From assembly GCA_900770395.1 (NCBI GenBank), contig CAAGKM010000024.1, positions 62,001 through 126,000 on the forward strand: DNA of 64,000 nucleotides. The letters are read 5' to 3'. The first letter of the stretch is position 1; each line of letters begins with the position of its first letter. Both the position numbers and the translations under genes were made by a program. Shown here in pieces: positions 18,124-26,838 of this stretch. The notes under the pieces are model-generated. The model ran no database searches and was not told the DNA's origin. It saw nothing but the letters and a program-made list of their open reading frames with translations. The stretch is from an uncultured Prevotella sp. GTDB lineage: Bacteria; Bacteroidota; Bacteroidia; Bacteroidales; Bacteroidaceae.

Positions 18124-19665
18124 TCACTTAAGAGCCTTGTTAAGCATATAGTAAACCTCGTTGTTGCGAAGCTGGTTCTTGAATCCGATGGTTGTGGTGT
18201 TCTTGTCGATGCTGATGTGCTCGATGCCAACAATCTCGGCGAAGTCTTCCCAATACTCGGCTGTGATGTCGTATGAGAATGCACTGTGATGTGTACCGCC
18301 GGCAAGAATCCATGCGCCTGCGCCAATCTCGAATGTGGGCTGTGGAACCCAAAGAGCAGATGCAACAGGGAGCTTTGGCATTGGCTTTGGCTCGATGCAC
18401 TCCACCTCGCTGGTAATCAGGCGCAGGCGGTTGCCCAGGTCAACGACTGTTGCCTTAATTCCCCGTCCTGTCTTCGATGTGAACACAAGGCGTGCTGTCT
18501 GCTGCTTACGGATACCGATGCCGAGGAAGTGGACCTCAAGAGTAGGTTTGTCAACGGCGATGAGCGGACAAACCTCAAGCATGTGGCTCTGAAGGCTCGA
18601 TGTGCAGTCGGCAGCGAAGTTGAGAGTATAGTCCTCAAGGAACGAGCAGCCCTTGGCAAGTCCCTGGTTCATTATCCACAGTGTGCGGTAGAGGCAGGCT
18701 GTCTTCCAGTCGCCCTCAGCACCGAAACCATAACCCTCTGCCATGAGGCGCTGTGAGGCGAGACCAGGAATCTGGTCGAAACCGCAGAAGTTAGAATCGT
18801 TGATGTCTGCATCGCCAAGGTCATCAAAGTTGGTGGTAAAGGCTGTCGCACCCTCATCCTCCAGTACACGGCGGAGAGCAATCTCTGCCTTGGCAGCATT
18901 CTTCACCTTCTCCCAATAAACCTCTTCGCCCGACTCGTCAATCTTGATTGTGTATGCCTTCTTGTACTCCTCAACAAGTGCGTCTGCCTCGGCATCTGTC
19001 ACCTTCTTGAGGTAATCCATGAGTGAGGACACTGGATAGTAGTCAACATGATAGCCGAGACGCTGCTCAAACTCCACGCGGTCACCGTCGGTTACGGCAA
19101 CGTTGTTCATGTTCATGCCGAACATCAGACAGCGTACGTTATGGGCATCAGCCACACCGGCTGCTACACGCGACCATACTGCAATCTGCTTCTGTACTTC
19201 CTCGCTCTTCCAGTAGCCTACTACAACCTTGCGTGGAACACGCATACGGGTGCAGATGTGACCGAACTCGATGTCGCCATGGGCACTCTGGTTGAGGTTC
19301 ATAAAGTCCATGTCGATGGTGTCCCAGGGAATCTCGGCGTTGTATTGAGTGTGGAGATGAAGCAGTGGCTTCTTGAGAGCCTGAAGACCCTTAATCCACA
19401 TCTTGGCAGGAGAGAAGGTGTGCATCCATGTGATGATACCCACGCACTTGTCGTCGTTGTTGGCAGCCTTCATGATTGTCTCAACCTCGACAGAGGAGTT
19501 GGCTGTACCTTTATATACTACTTTTATTGGCAGGCGGCCAGATGCGTTGAGTCCGTCAACCATTTCCTTTGAGTGTCCGTCAACCTGTACCACTGCATCG
19601 CCTCCGTAAAGGAGCTGTGCGCCGGTGACAAACCAAATCTCACTTTCAGAATAAATCTTGTGCAT
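18124..19665 (-). CDS. araA: L-arabinose isomerase
   Basis: AraA converts L-arabinose to L-ribulose and needs Mn2+. The 513-residue length is usual for the family. Recognisable parts are the N-terminal EIWFVTGAQLLYGGDA, the GIITWMHTFSPAKMWIKGL segment around residues 78-96, the HTQYNAEIPW region, the GAEGDWKTACLYR stretch near the active site, and the C-terminal WILAGGTHHSAFSYD. It lies 17 bases after araD in the operon. It starts at MHKIYSESEIW, preceded by an AAAAAGATAAG leader. Confidence 0.97.
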   Translation of the reverse strand: MHKIYSESEIWFVTGAQLLYGGDAVVQVDGHSKEMVDGLNASGRLPIKVVYKGTANSSVEVETIMKAANNDDKCVGIITWMHTFSPAKMWIKGLQALKKPLLHLHTQYNAEIPWDTIDMDFMNLNQSAHGDIEFGHICTRMRVPRKVVVGYWKSEEVQKQIAVWSRVAAGVADAHNVRCLMFGMNMNNVAVTDGDRVEFEQRLGYHVDYYPVSSLMDYLKKVTDAEADALVEEYKKAYTIKIDESGEEVYWEKVKNAAKAEIALRRVLEDEGATAFTTNFDDLGDADINDSNFCGFDQIPGLASQRLMAEGYGFGAEGDWKTACLYRTLWIMNQGLAKGCSFLEDYTLNFAADCTSSLQSHMLEVCPLIAVDKPTLEVHFLGIGIRKQQTARLVFTSKTGRGIKATVVDLGNRLRLITSEVECIEPKPMPKLPVASALWVPQPTFEIGAGAWILAGGTHHSAFSYDITAEYWEDFAEIVGIEHISIDKNTTTIGFKNQLRNNEVYYMLNKALK

Positions 19666-19682
19666 AATCTTATCTTTTTTCC

Positions 19683-20375
19683 TTATTTTTTCTTTTGTCC
19701 GTAATATGCGTTTGGACCATGCTTGCGCATGTAGTGCTTTTCGATGAGCAGAGGATTCATGGTGGTCTCAGGATTAACCATGAGGCTCACAAAAGCCATC
19801 TTGGCACACTGTTCCATAACCTTGGCATTGTAAACGGCATTGGCTGGTGATGTGCCCCACGAGAAAGGACCGTGATTCTTAACCAACACACCTGGAGTAT
19901 GGTCTGGATTCATGCCTTCGAAGCGCTTTACTATCACTTCGCCTGTCTCCTTCTCATACTCTGCCATCTGGTCGGCAGTCATGTCGTCTGTGCAGGGAAT
20001 ATCCTTGTAAAAATAGTCAGCGTGTGTGGTGCCGATGTTAGGAATGTCCTTACCAGCCTGTGCCCATGCTGTGGCGTAGGTGGAGTGTGTGTGAACCACG
20101 CCCTTGATGTTTGGGAATGCCTTATATAATATAAGGTGTGTGGCTGTGTCGCTCGACGGGTTTAGGTCGCCCTCCACCACTTTGCCTGTTTCCAGGTCAA
20201 CCACAACCATGTCGCTTGCCTTCATGTCGTCATAGCTAACCCCCGATGGCTTTATCACTACGAGGCCTTTCTCATGGTCGATGCCCGACACGTTGCCCCA
20301 TGTGAATATAACCAACTCCTGCTTCACCAAGTCAAGGTTGGCTTGAAACACTTCTTGCTTTAATTCTTCTAACAT
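19683..20375 (-). CDS. araD: L-ribulose-5-phosphate 4-epimerase
   Basis: AraD converts L-ribulose 5-phosphate to D-xylulose 5-phosphate, linking arabinose to the pentose-phosphate pathway. It is a class II aldolase-like zinc enzyme. The metal-binding histidines are visible as H95 and H97 in VVHTHSTYA and H168 in KNHGPF. The phosphate-binding TWGNVSGID and KPSGVSYDD segments are intact. At 230 residues it is full length. It lies 15 bases after araR and 17 before araA, in one operon. Confidence 0.97.
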   Translation of the reverse strand: MLEELKQEVFQANLDLVKQELVIFTWGNVSGIDHEKGLVVIKPSGVSYDDMKASDMVVVDLETGKVVEGDLNPSSDTATHLILYKAFPNIKGVVHTHSTYATAWAQAGKDIPNIGTTHADYFYKDIPCTDDMTADQMAEYEKETGEVIVKRFEGMNPDHTPGVLVKNHGPFSWGTSPANAVYNAKVMEQCAKMAFVSLMVNPETTMNPLLIEKHYMRKHGPNAYYGQKKK

Positions 20376-20390
20376 AATTGTCTTACTTTT

Positions 20391-21062
20391 TTAAATGTTT
20401 GTCTTTGCTTTGTTGGCGCTCAAGTTGAAACGATAGAGGTGTGCTCCGCGTTTCGAACTTTTCTTGTCTATTAGTTCTGTACGCTCCAGATAATACATAT
20501 CGTTGATGTATTTTCTGAAATTGCGCTTGTCAAGCTCTTCGCCGCTGATTGCCTCGTAGACTTTCTGAAGCTGGGTGAGAGTGAACAGCTTGGGCAGAAG
20601 ACGGAAGCCGATAGGCTCATGCGTTATTGTCTCGCGCATCATCTGCCTTGCTTTCTGTATCATGCTGCGGTGGTCGGAGTAGAGTGGGGGAAGGTCGTTT
20701 ATCGCCATCCACTCCACTCCATGTTTCTCGCGCAGCTTCTCATCATAATCGTTCACGTTGATAAGCGCATAATATACAATTGAGATAACCCGCTCGCCTG
20801 GGTCTCGGTCTATGCGGCCGAATGCTCCTACTTGTCGCAGATACTGGTTGCGCAGTCCTGCAAGCTCCATAAGCACCCGGTTGGCGGCGTCGTCAATGCT
20901 CTCATTGCTGCGTACAAATCCACCATATACAGACCATTCACCACGCCCCGGATCCATTTGGCGTTTACCTATGAGTACCCGCAACTCGCGACCGTCAAAT
21001 CCGAATACGATGCAGTCGACAGAAACCAGCATCCGGGGTTGTTCGTGATAATATGATACCAT
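20391..21062 (-). CDS. araR: Nudix-type transcriptional regulator AraR
   Basis: A 223-residue regulator with a Nudix-hydrolase-like N-terminal domain (residues about 10-150) and a winged-helix C-terminal domain (about 155-223). The Nudix box is degenerate: it starts GFVRSNE but lacks the catalytic REUxEE glutamates (it reads RVLMEL), so it should bind a ligand rather than hydrolyse one. This is the build of the AraR regulator of Bacteroides, which senses L-arabinose and controls the arabinose genes. Its position inside the ara operon, between the symporter and araD, supports the same role and autoregulation. A candidate operator palindrome lies upstream of the operon. Confidence 0.9.
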   Translation of the reverse strand: MVSYYHEQPRMLVSVDCIVFGFDGRELRVLIGKRQMDPGRGEWSVYGGFVRSNESIDDAANRVLMELAGLRNQYLRQVGAFGRIDRDPGERVISIVYYALINVNDYDEKLREKHGVEWMAINDLPPLYSDHRSMIQKARQMMRETITHEPIGFRLLPKLFTLTQLQKVYEAISGEELDKRNFRKYINDMYYLERTELIDKKSSKRGAHLYRFNLSANKAKTNI

Positions 21063-21107
21063 TTTCGTTTTTTGTTTGTTTATTGTGCAGTGTTGCGTAT
21101 TGTCTGT

Positions 21108-22784
21108 TTACCAGAAGTAGTAGTAGAATGCTACTGTAATGGCAAGGATGATGCTGGTGTGGATGATATCCCACTTGTTCCAGCTTGCACGGGTCTCCGC
21201 ACGCTGCTCTGGTGTTGATGTGCCAAATACGAGTCCTTTGATTTTTTCCTCTGAAGGAGCTTCGGTGGCAAGGCTGACAATAATAACAACAAGGCAGCAA
21301 ACCACGAGCATCACGCCGCAGAAGTAGAGCCAGTTGAAATCATAGAATACGGTCTTAAACCAGCTGTCGGCGGCATCGGCATTGTTTGAGTAATAAACCT
21401 TTGCGCCCAGACGTGTCAAACCGATAATCATACCAGAGAGAAGTCCCCACATACCGCCCTTTGCTGATGCGCGCTTCCAGCAGATACCGAGCAGGAATGC
21501 TGATGCGATACCAGGAGCGAGCACAGACTGAACGTCCTGCAGATAGTTATAGAGAACGTCGCCCACGCTCTTCATGATTGGAATCCAGAGGATACCGAGA
21601 ACTACGATTACCACAGTGGCAATCTGACCGATGGTCACGAGCTGCTTCTCAGGAGTGTTTGGCTTGAAACGCTTGTAGAAGTCGATGGTGAACAACATCG
21701 CAGATGAGTTGAACAGTGATGCAAGTGATGACATGAGGGCTGCGAGAATACCGCAAACCACAAGACCCTTAACACCTGCAGGCAGCAGTTTTGCCACGAG
21801 TGACGGGAAGGCTGCGTCGGCACTTGGCAATACGTAAACCTCGCCGTTGAGTGTGATGCCGTTCTTCGACATAGCAAATGCAATCATACCAGGGATAAGG
21901 AACAGGAACACAGGCAGAAGTTTCAGATATGCGCCGAAGATTGTACCGCGGCGGGCTTCCTTCTCGTTCTTTCCAGAGAGTACGCGCTGCACGATGAACT
22001 GGTCGGTACACCAATACCAGAAACCGATAACGGCGCTTCCCACAAGGGCTCCGAGCCATGGATAATCCGGGTCGCGGAGGTCACGCATGAGGTTGGTCAT
22101 GTGGTCGCCATACTGGTTTACCTCAACGGCGCTGCACGCAGCCATCATCTCGTCCCATCCGCCAAGTGCGCGGAGACCGAGAACAAGGATAATCAGTGAG
22201 CCGAGCAAAAGAATAGGAGTCTGGAGCACAGATGTGTAGAGTACGGACTTCATACCTCCGAAGATGGTATAGAGAGCGGTGATTACCACCAGTCCGATGG
22301 CTGCAATCCAGAAGAAATCGATGCCCCAAAGCTCCTTAATTCCAAATACCTGCTGGAACACCAAGCCGCCTGCATATACAGTTACGGCAACCTTTGTCAG
22401 CACGTAGCTGATGAGTGAGATAACCGACAGGATTGTGCGGCTCTCAGGGTTGTAGCGGCGCTCCAAAAACTCTGGCATGGTGTAAACCATTGAGCGTGTA
22501 TAGAATGGCACGAACACCCAGCCGAGAATAAGAATCATCCATCCCTGAATCTCCCAGTGTGCCATAGCCATACCCGATGATGCTCCGGCTCCGGCAAGAC
22601 CAATCAAGTGTTCTGAACCAATGTTTGAGGCGAATATTGACGCACCGATGGCAATCCATGTTGCATCCTTTCCTCCGAGAAAATAGTCGGCTGAGTCGTT
22701 GTTCTTCTGACAGACAACCCAAACCACGATACCGATAAGTGCCAGACAGAAGACACCTATCACAATCCAATCTAATAATGCCAT
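21108..22784 (-). CDS. Sodium/sugar symporter (SSS family)
   Basis: A 558-residue inner-membrane transporter with about 14 hydrophobic helices, of the solute:sodium symporter family (SglT-like). Family features include YFLGGKDATWIAIGASIFASNIGSEH with a GSEHLIGLAG stretch in the first helices, the FYTRSMVYTMPEFLERRY loop, and WYWCTDQFIVQRVL at helix 6-7. From its place between the mutarotase and araR it should import L-arabinose with Na+. It starts 35 bases after the galM-like stop. Substrate is inferred from operon position. Confidence 0.9.
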   Translation of the reverse strand: MALLDWIVIGVFCLALIGIVVWVVCQKNNDSADYFLGGKDATWIAIGASIFASNIGSEHLIGLAGAGASSGMAMAHWEIQGWMILILGWVFVPFYTRSMVYTMPEFLERRYNPESRTILSVISLISYVLTKVAVTVYAGGLVFQQVFGIKELWGIDFFWIAAIGLVVITALYTIFGGMKSVLYTSVLQTPILLLGSLIILVLGLRALGGWDEMMAACSAVEVNQYGDHMTNLMRDLRDPDYPWLGALVGSAVIGFWYWCTDQFIVQRVLSGKNEKEARRGTIFGAYLKLLPVFLFLIPGMIAFAMSKNGITLNGEVYVLPSADAAFPSLVAKLLPAGVKGLVVCGILAALMSSLASLFNSSAMLFTIDFYKRFKPNTPEKQLVTIGQIATVVIVVLGILWIPIMKSVGDVLYNYLQDVQSVLAPGIASAFLLGICWKRASAKGGMWGLLSGMIIGLTRLGAKVYYSNNADAADSWFKTVFYDFNWLYFCGVMLVVCCLVVIIVSLATEAPSEEKIKGLVFGTSTPEQRAETRASWNKWDIIHTSIILAITVAFYYYFW

Positions 22785-22819
22785 GATTTAATTGTTTTAT
22801 TTGTTAGTTTTTTAATAAA

Positions 22820-23983
22820 TTATTTCACTGAGAATTTGTATGCCACGTGGCTGTAGTATTTCTCGCCTGGCTTCAGATAAGGCTGTGGCCAGTCTTTCTT
22901 GTTTGGAGAATCGGGATATTTCTGGCTCTCCAGACAAACGCTTACGTGCTTAGGATATTTTATGCCGTGCTTGCAGCTGATGCCTGTGCCCTGGAAGTTG
23001 CCAGTGTAGCACTGCACGCCAGGCTCATTTGTGAACATCTCCATGAAAATACCAGTTTTAGGTGAATAGAGCGATGCGCACACCTGAGTGTCGTCACCCT
23101 TGCCGTCCTTGTATGTGTTCAGACACCAGTTGTGGTCGTAGCCTGTGGCGTTCTTAATCTGCTGGAATGTTGTGTCTACGATTGTTTCCTGAATAGCATG
23201 AGGAGTGCGGAAGTCCATAGGAGTGCCTTCAACAGGCAGAATCTCACCTGTTGTCATGTATGTGGCATCTGCTGGGGTATAGTTGTCGGCATTGAGATAG
23301 AGCACCATGTCCATACCTTCCTGCGACGGGTCACCGTTCAGATTGAAATAGCTGTGGTTGGTCATGTTTATCACAGTCTCCTTGTCTGTTGTTGCCTCAA
23401 ATACTATATCGAGAGTGTTGTTGCTTAATAAGGTATATGTGGTGGTGGCTTTCACTTCACCTGGGAAGTTATTGTCACCGTCTGGCGATACAATTGTGAG
23501 CTTTAGAGTAGAGTCATTGGGCTGTTCTGCGTCATACACCTGATACATCCAGCCTGTAGGTCCGCCGTGCAGGCAGTGTCCGAAGTTGTTCTTGGGCAAT
23601 TGATACTCTTTACCGCCAACGGTTATCTTGCCGTCCTTTATGCGGTTTGCATAGCGTCCCACAGATGATCCGTAATCGCTTGGCGAGTTCTTAATGTCAG
23701 CATATTGGGCTATGTTGTCGTATCCAAGCACCACGTCGGTTGGTTTACCGTCCTTGTTGGGTGTCATGATTGATACCACTCGGCCGCCGAAGTTGGTGAT
23801 GCAAACCTCCATGTCGCCGTTGGTCAGTGTGTACAGGGCAGTCTTCTTGCCGTTGATTGTTGAGTCAAACTTTGCAGGGTCAAGGTTTGACAGATTACCC
23901 TGCTGTGATTTTTCTCCGCTTGCGCATGCCGCCATAAGCGAGGCTATGCCAAGTCCTAAGATTGAAACTGTAATTTTTCTCAT
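22820..23983 (-). CDS. Lipoprotein aldose 1-epimerase (mutarotase)
   Basis: GalM-type enzyme that interconverts alpha and beta anomers of aldoses. I start it at the ATG at 23981-23983, not at an upstream in-frame ATG (24190), because it then begins with a lipoprotein signal (MRKITVS, lipobox MAAC with C20), giving 387 residues. The mutarotase core has GRVVSIMTPNKDGKPTDVVLG, SVGRYANRI, NNFGHCLHGGPTGW with the catalytic histidine, the NMTNHSYFNLNG motif, and GYDHNWCLN. It is the first gene of the arabinose operon and being exported would act on released sugar before uptake. A second, cytoplasmic galM is at 30887. Confidence 0.9.
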   Translation of the reverse strand: MRKITVSILGLGIASLMAACASGEKSQQGNLSNLDPAKFDSTINGKKTALYTLTNGDMEVCITNFGGRVVSIMTPNKDGKPTDVVLGYDNIAQYADIKNSPSDYGSSVGRYANRIKDGKITVGGKEYQLPKNNFGHCLHGGPTGWMYQVYDAEQPNDSTLKLTIVSPDGDNNFPGEVKATTTYTLLSNNTLDIVFEATTDKETVINMTNHSYFNLNGDPSQEGMDMVLYLNADNYTPADATYMTTGEILPVEGTPMDFRTPHAIQETIVDTTFQQIKNATGYDHNWCLNTYKDGKGDDTQVCASLYSPKTGIFMEMFTNEPGVQCYTGNFQGTGISCKHGIKYPKHVSVCLESQKYPDSPNKKDWPQPYLKPGEKYYSHVAYKFSVK

Positions 23984-24034
23984 TTTTAGTCTTATTTTAT
24001 TAGTATTTAATGTTTCAGATTCGTTTTTCGTCGG

Positions 24035-24064
24035 TAAAATTACAGTTTTTTTTTGAACTGACAA
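24035..24064 (-). promoter_or_regulatory. Candidate promoter of the arabinose operon
   Basis: On the minus strand TTG (24064-24062), 19 bases, then TAATTTTA (24042-24035), one mismatch from TAnnTTTG. It lies about 52 bases before the chosen galM start codon, which also supports that start over the one at 24190. Confidence 0.5.
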
Positions 24065-24092
24065 AGAAAAAACAAAGTTTTTTATATATTTA

Positions 24093-24109
24093 AGTGTATT
24101 TTGTACACT
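24093..24109. promoter_or_regulatory. Candidate AraR operator palindrome
   Basis: AGTGTATTTTGTACACT: six-base arms AGTGTA and TACACT around a five-base centre, about 29 bases upstream of the candidate -33 box of the arabinose operon. It is the only clean palindrome of operator size in this stretch. AraR binding is inference. Confidence 0.45.
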
Positions 24110-24248
24110 AAAAACGGAAAAAGGAACAAAAAAGCTACAATATATAGTAATTTTACAGACTTTGGGTATTTGCTTCTGGATAATTCGCAACTATATTATT
24201 TCAAGTTTTAAATAGAGGCTACTGATGTTTAAATACAGGATAGTTTAT

Positions 24249-24268
24249 CGTCCAGCGGCCGCTGGACG
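24249..24268. repeat. Perfect 20-base palindrome, copy 1
   Basis: CGTCCAGCGGCCGCTGGACG is its own reverse complement and strikingly GC-rich in an AT-rich gap. The same 20 bases recur 65 bases to the right. As RNA each would fold into a tight hairpin. It may be a mobile palindromic repeat or part of a double terminator. Confidence 0.8.
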
Positions 24269-24305
24269 GTCGTAGAAGATATCTTACTTGCCCTTTGAAG
24301 TTAAC

Positions 24306-24343
24306 TTAAATTATCGTCCAGCGGCCGCTGGACGATAATTTAA
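24306..24343. repeat. 38-base palindrome containing copy 2
   Basis: The core equals copy 1 and symmetry extends on both sides through AT-rich arms (TTAAATTAT left, ATAATTTAA right), giving a 38-base perfect palindrome. The AT-rich flanks give a U-rich tail on either strand, so it could terminate transcription in both directions. Confidence 0.75.
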
Positions 24344-24373
24344 ATAAATACTGTTGTGAGAGCCTATAGCAAA

Positions 24374-24407
24374 ATAAAGCGGAAGACAGCAATATCTTCC
24401 GCTTTAT
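24374..24407 (-). terminator. Terminator of the secreted-protein unit
   Basis: ATAAAGCGGAAGA (24374-24386) pairs perfectly with 24395-24407 around an eight-base loop, starting about 50 bases after the stop codon of the 790-residue gene on the minus strand. The minus-strand continuation is TTTTGCTATAG, a short U run. Confidence 0.7.
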
Positions 24408-24458
24408 CCATCACCTATGTGTTTCTCTGATAGGGTATCTGATTATTGTTTTATTTAT

Positions 24459-26831
24459 TCATTCATCCTCAAATACCTTTACGCCACGGATGTAGCCAGA
24501 ATATGAGCCGTATGACAAACTACCACCATAATAATAACGCAGATATATCTGATAATTGTATTCTGAATTGTAAGCAGCCTTAGTCATGTAGTGAACATCT
24601 GGAGATGTTGAGAATTCTGTTCCTCCTAATGCTGATAAGGCATTGTTTATGTCGCGCCACTTCATGCTTATTATCTCAGCTTGTTCTTTATTAGGGAGTA
24701 TATCTCCGTATAGCGACATTGCAGCAGATTTCTCTACAGTCCCAGACTGTTCATTATTTAGACGAATAATGAATTTTTGGTCTCCAAGCACTACGGCAAC
24801 ACCCTCAACTTCATCATATTGTGTTAAGTCATCGTTAGGGTTTGTAAGAAAGTATCTTTTACTATCTTTTTTTACAGCTAAAGTTAAGTCGCGAGTATCA
24901 TTCCACACAATAGTATTATCTTCTATCATTTTTACGCCACGGATATAACCTTCATTTGAACCATATGCCAATTCACCTCCTGTATAATATCGTAGAGAAA
25001 TCAGATAGTTATAATCTGAGTTGTAAGCCGTTTTTGTCATATAACCAACATTTGAAGATGTTGAGAACGCACTCCATCCTAAATTTGCCAACACATTGTT
25101 GATATCCACATATCGTGCGCTGATCACCGTTGCTTGCTCCTTGTCAGGTAGAATATCAGAGTAATATTTCATTGCGTAATCTTTGTATACAGATGATGAC
25201 TGGATGTCATTGGGTGATATGATGAAGTTTCCCATATTTGATAGAACGGTAAGTCCCTCTACCGTTGCATTCGATAGATTCGCATTCTTATATTGCTCTT
25301 GCGTGAGATAATAGCGTTTTCCTTCCATCCACACAGCAACACTCAAATCGAGTGGAGTGGTTGAGTAGATGGTAGTCTCATTGTCATCATCTCCCTCATT
25401 ACCGCCTTCAGAGCCGTCAACAGTCTGATAAAGCGTGTTGATAAAATCCTTCGCATTGGTCTGTGCTTTTATGAAATCATCTGCTAATGAGTTGGAACAG
25501 TTAAGAACAAGCATAATTACAGCCGAGCTACGCTCTGTAATAATATCAGAGTTTTCTGTTTTGTCAAATTCCGAGTTTATTTGCCATGATGAATTTGAGG
25601 TGATAAAAGTCCACTCGTCCGTAAAAGCACTTTTTACAAGCTCATTATTGTCAGTATGGACTTTTTCAAATGTAAAGTTTACAAAGATACCGTCAACAGT
25701 ACCGTTAATGGTGGAGCCCGAGGTTGAAGTTAGACCAACATATCTCACATTCTCCAATGAGCGTGCTTTCAAATTAAAAGTTCCCTCAATATAAATATTC
25801 GAATTATTGGCCGACTTAACATTGTCAAACGTAAATCTGACAAGGGTACCATTTGATAAGCCTGGCATCTTCAGGTTGATAGTCTGTACATAGTTGCTTT
25901 GTGTTAGTTTTTCGGCTATTTCCTTAAATTTTGCATTAACTTCAGCCATACTTGTTACCTCTGTTGCATTTTCTGGCGAAGATGCAAGCATTGAGAGGTT
26001 TTTACTAAACATCGCTATGTCGCTCACATCTTTACCACGTATACCAATAGAATATGCAGTAATAGGCTGTTCTAAAACTTTCTCGTTATTTATTCTATTG
26101 TTAAGGGCTTCCAGATATTCGTTATTGTCCTCATATGGAATATCCATCATCATAGAGCCTTGGTCAAGTCCGTCAGTAAAGGTTACGATAGCGGCAGTAG
26201 AAATGTCGGAAGGTAAACTCGTAGACTGAAGTGTGTTTAATGCCTGGTCTACAGAATAGTAAAGAAGAGTTCCGTTCTTCATAGTTAGATTGTCCACAAA
26301 ACTGCGGAATCCGTCCACAGTGCCATCCGAGAGTTGTACAATCGGGTGGTTGTATATTTTCTGATTGAATCCAGAGATTCCAAGATAGATGCCGTTACCT
26401 AAGTCAGAGCCGGCAATTGTGGCAGCCGCAGCTGTTGTATAACCGCTCTCAACACCATTCACCACGGCTTTCACTTTATAATAGTTTGTTCCCTGCAATG
26501 GAGTGGCATCCGTATAGGATGTTTGCCTCAAGTCGGAATCCAAAAGGCTGAAATTGACATTGTCCGCAGAACGGTATATGCTGTATGTCGCATTTTCCAC
26601 AGCATTCCATGTAATGGTAATTTGCATGTCGGAAACATTTGCCTTCACATTCTCGGGCGCTGAGATAAAATCGGTCACATCAATATAGTCAATATCGGAA
26701 GTAAGATACTCCTGTATCACCTCACCATTTTTGACAATCTGGACTTTCTTTGCAGACTGTGCGAAAGCAAAAAGTCCAAAGAAGGTAAATAAGCACAGAC
26801 ACAGAAGTCTGTTGGGTATATTTCGTTTCAT
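24459..26831 (-). CDS. Secreted protein with FN3, vWA-like and two tandem C-terminal repeats
   Basis: A 790-residue exported protein with signal peptide (cleavage near FAFAQ). Residues about 57-140 resemble a fibronectin type III domain (ITITWNAVENATYSIYRS). Residues about 146-315 resemble a von Willebrand A domain (AAIVTFTDGLDQGS, ITAYSIGIRG), but the place of the metal-binding DxSxS reads GISGF, so metal binding is doubtful. A beta-rich part follows, then an acidic linker (GGNEGDDDNE). Two repeats of about 150 residues (roughly 490-640 and 643-790) share KRYYLT/KRYFLT, DILPDKEQA/DILPNKEQA and GYIRGVK. It follows the 175-residue gene by seven bases. I do not recognise the whole protein; adhesion or surface sensing is only a guess. 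Confidence 0.75.
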   Translation of the reverse strand: MKRNIPNRLLCLCLFTFFGLFAFAQSAKKVQIVKNGEVIQEYLTSDIDYIDVTDFISAPENVKANVSDMQITITWNAVENATYSIYRSADNVNFSLLDSDLRQTSYTDATPLQGTNYYKVKAVVNGVESGYTTAAAATIAGSDLGNGIYLGISGFNQKIYNHPIVQLSDGTVDGFRSFVDNLTMKNGTLLYYSVDQALNTLQSTSLPSDISTAAIVTFTDGLDQGSMMMDIPYEDNNEYLEALNNRINNEKVLEQPITAYSIGIRGKDVSDIAMFSKNLSMLASSPENATEVTSMAEVNAKFKEIAEKLTQSNYVQTINLKMPGLSNGTLVRFTFDNVKSANNSNIYIEGTFNLKARSLENVRYVGLTSTSGSTINGTVDGIFVNFTFEKVHTDNNELVKSAFTDEWTFITSNSSWQINSEFDKTENSDIITERSSAVIMLVLNCSNSLADDFIKAQTNAKDFINTLYQTVDGSEGGNEGDDDNETTIYSTTPLDLSVAVWMEGKRYYLTQEQYKNANLSNATVEGLTVLSNMGNFIISPNDIQSSSVYKDYAMKYYSDILPDKEQATVISARYVDINNVLANLGWSAFSTSSNVGYMTKTAYNSDYNYLISLRYYTGGELAYGSNEGYIRGVKMIEDNTIVWNDTRDLTLAVKKDSKRYFLTNPNDDLTQYDEVEGVAVVLGDQKFIIRLNNEQSGTVEKSAAMSLYGDILPNKEQAEIISMKWRDINNALSALGGTEFSTSPDVHYMTKAAYNSEYNYQIYLRYYYGGSLSYGSYSGYIRGVKVFEDE

Positions 26832-26838
26832 AATTGTT

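Larger units (their letters stand above)
23984..24458. other. 475-base intergenic region with operon control and three hairpins
   Basis: Nothing here looks coding. The left part (23984-24190) carries the candidate promoter and operator of the arabinose operon. The right part carries two copies of a 20-base palindrome and a 13-pair hairpin at the end of the upstream secreted-protein gene (listed separately). Confidence 0.7.

Noticed and set aside
23984..24190. Longer start for the lipoprotein mutarotase at 24190
   Set aside because: It would bury the lipoprotein signal 69 residues in, and the extra codons cover the candidate promoter and operator.
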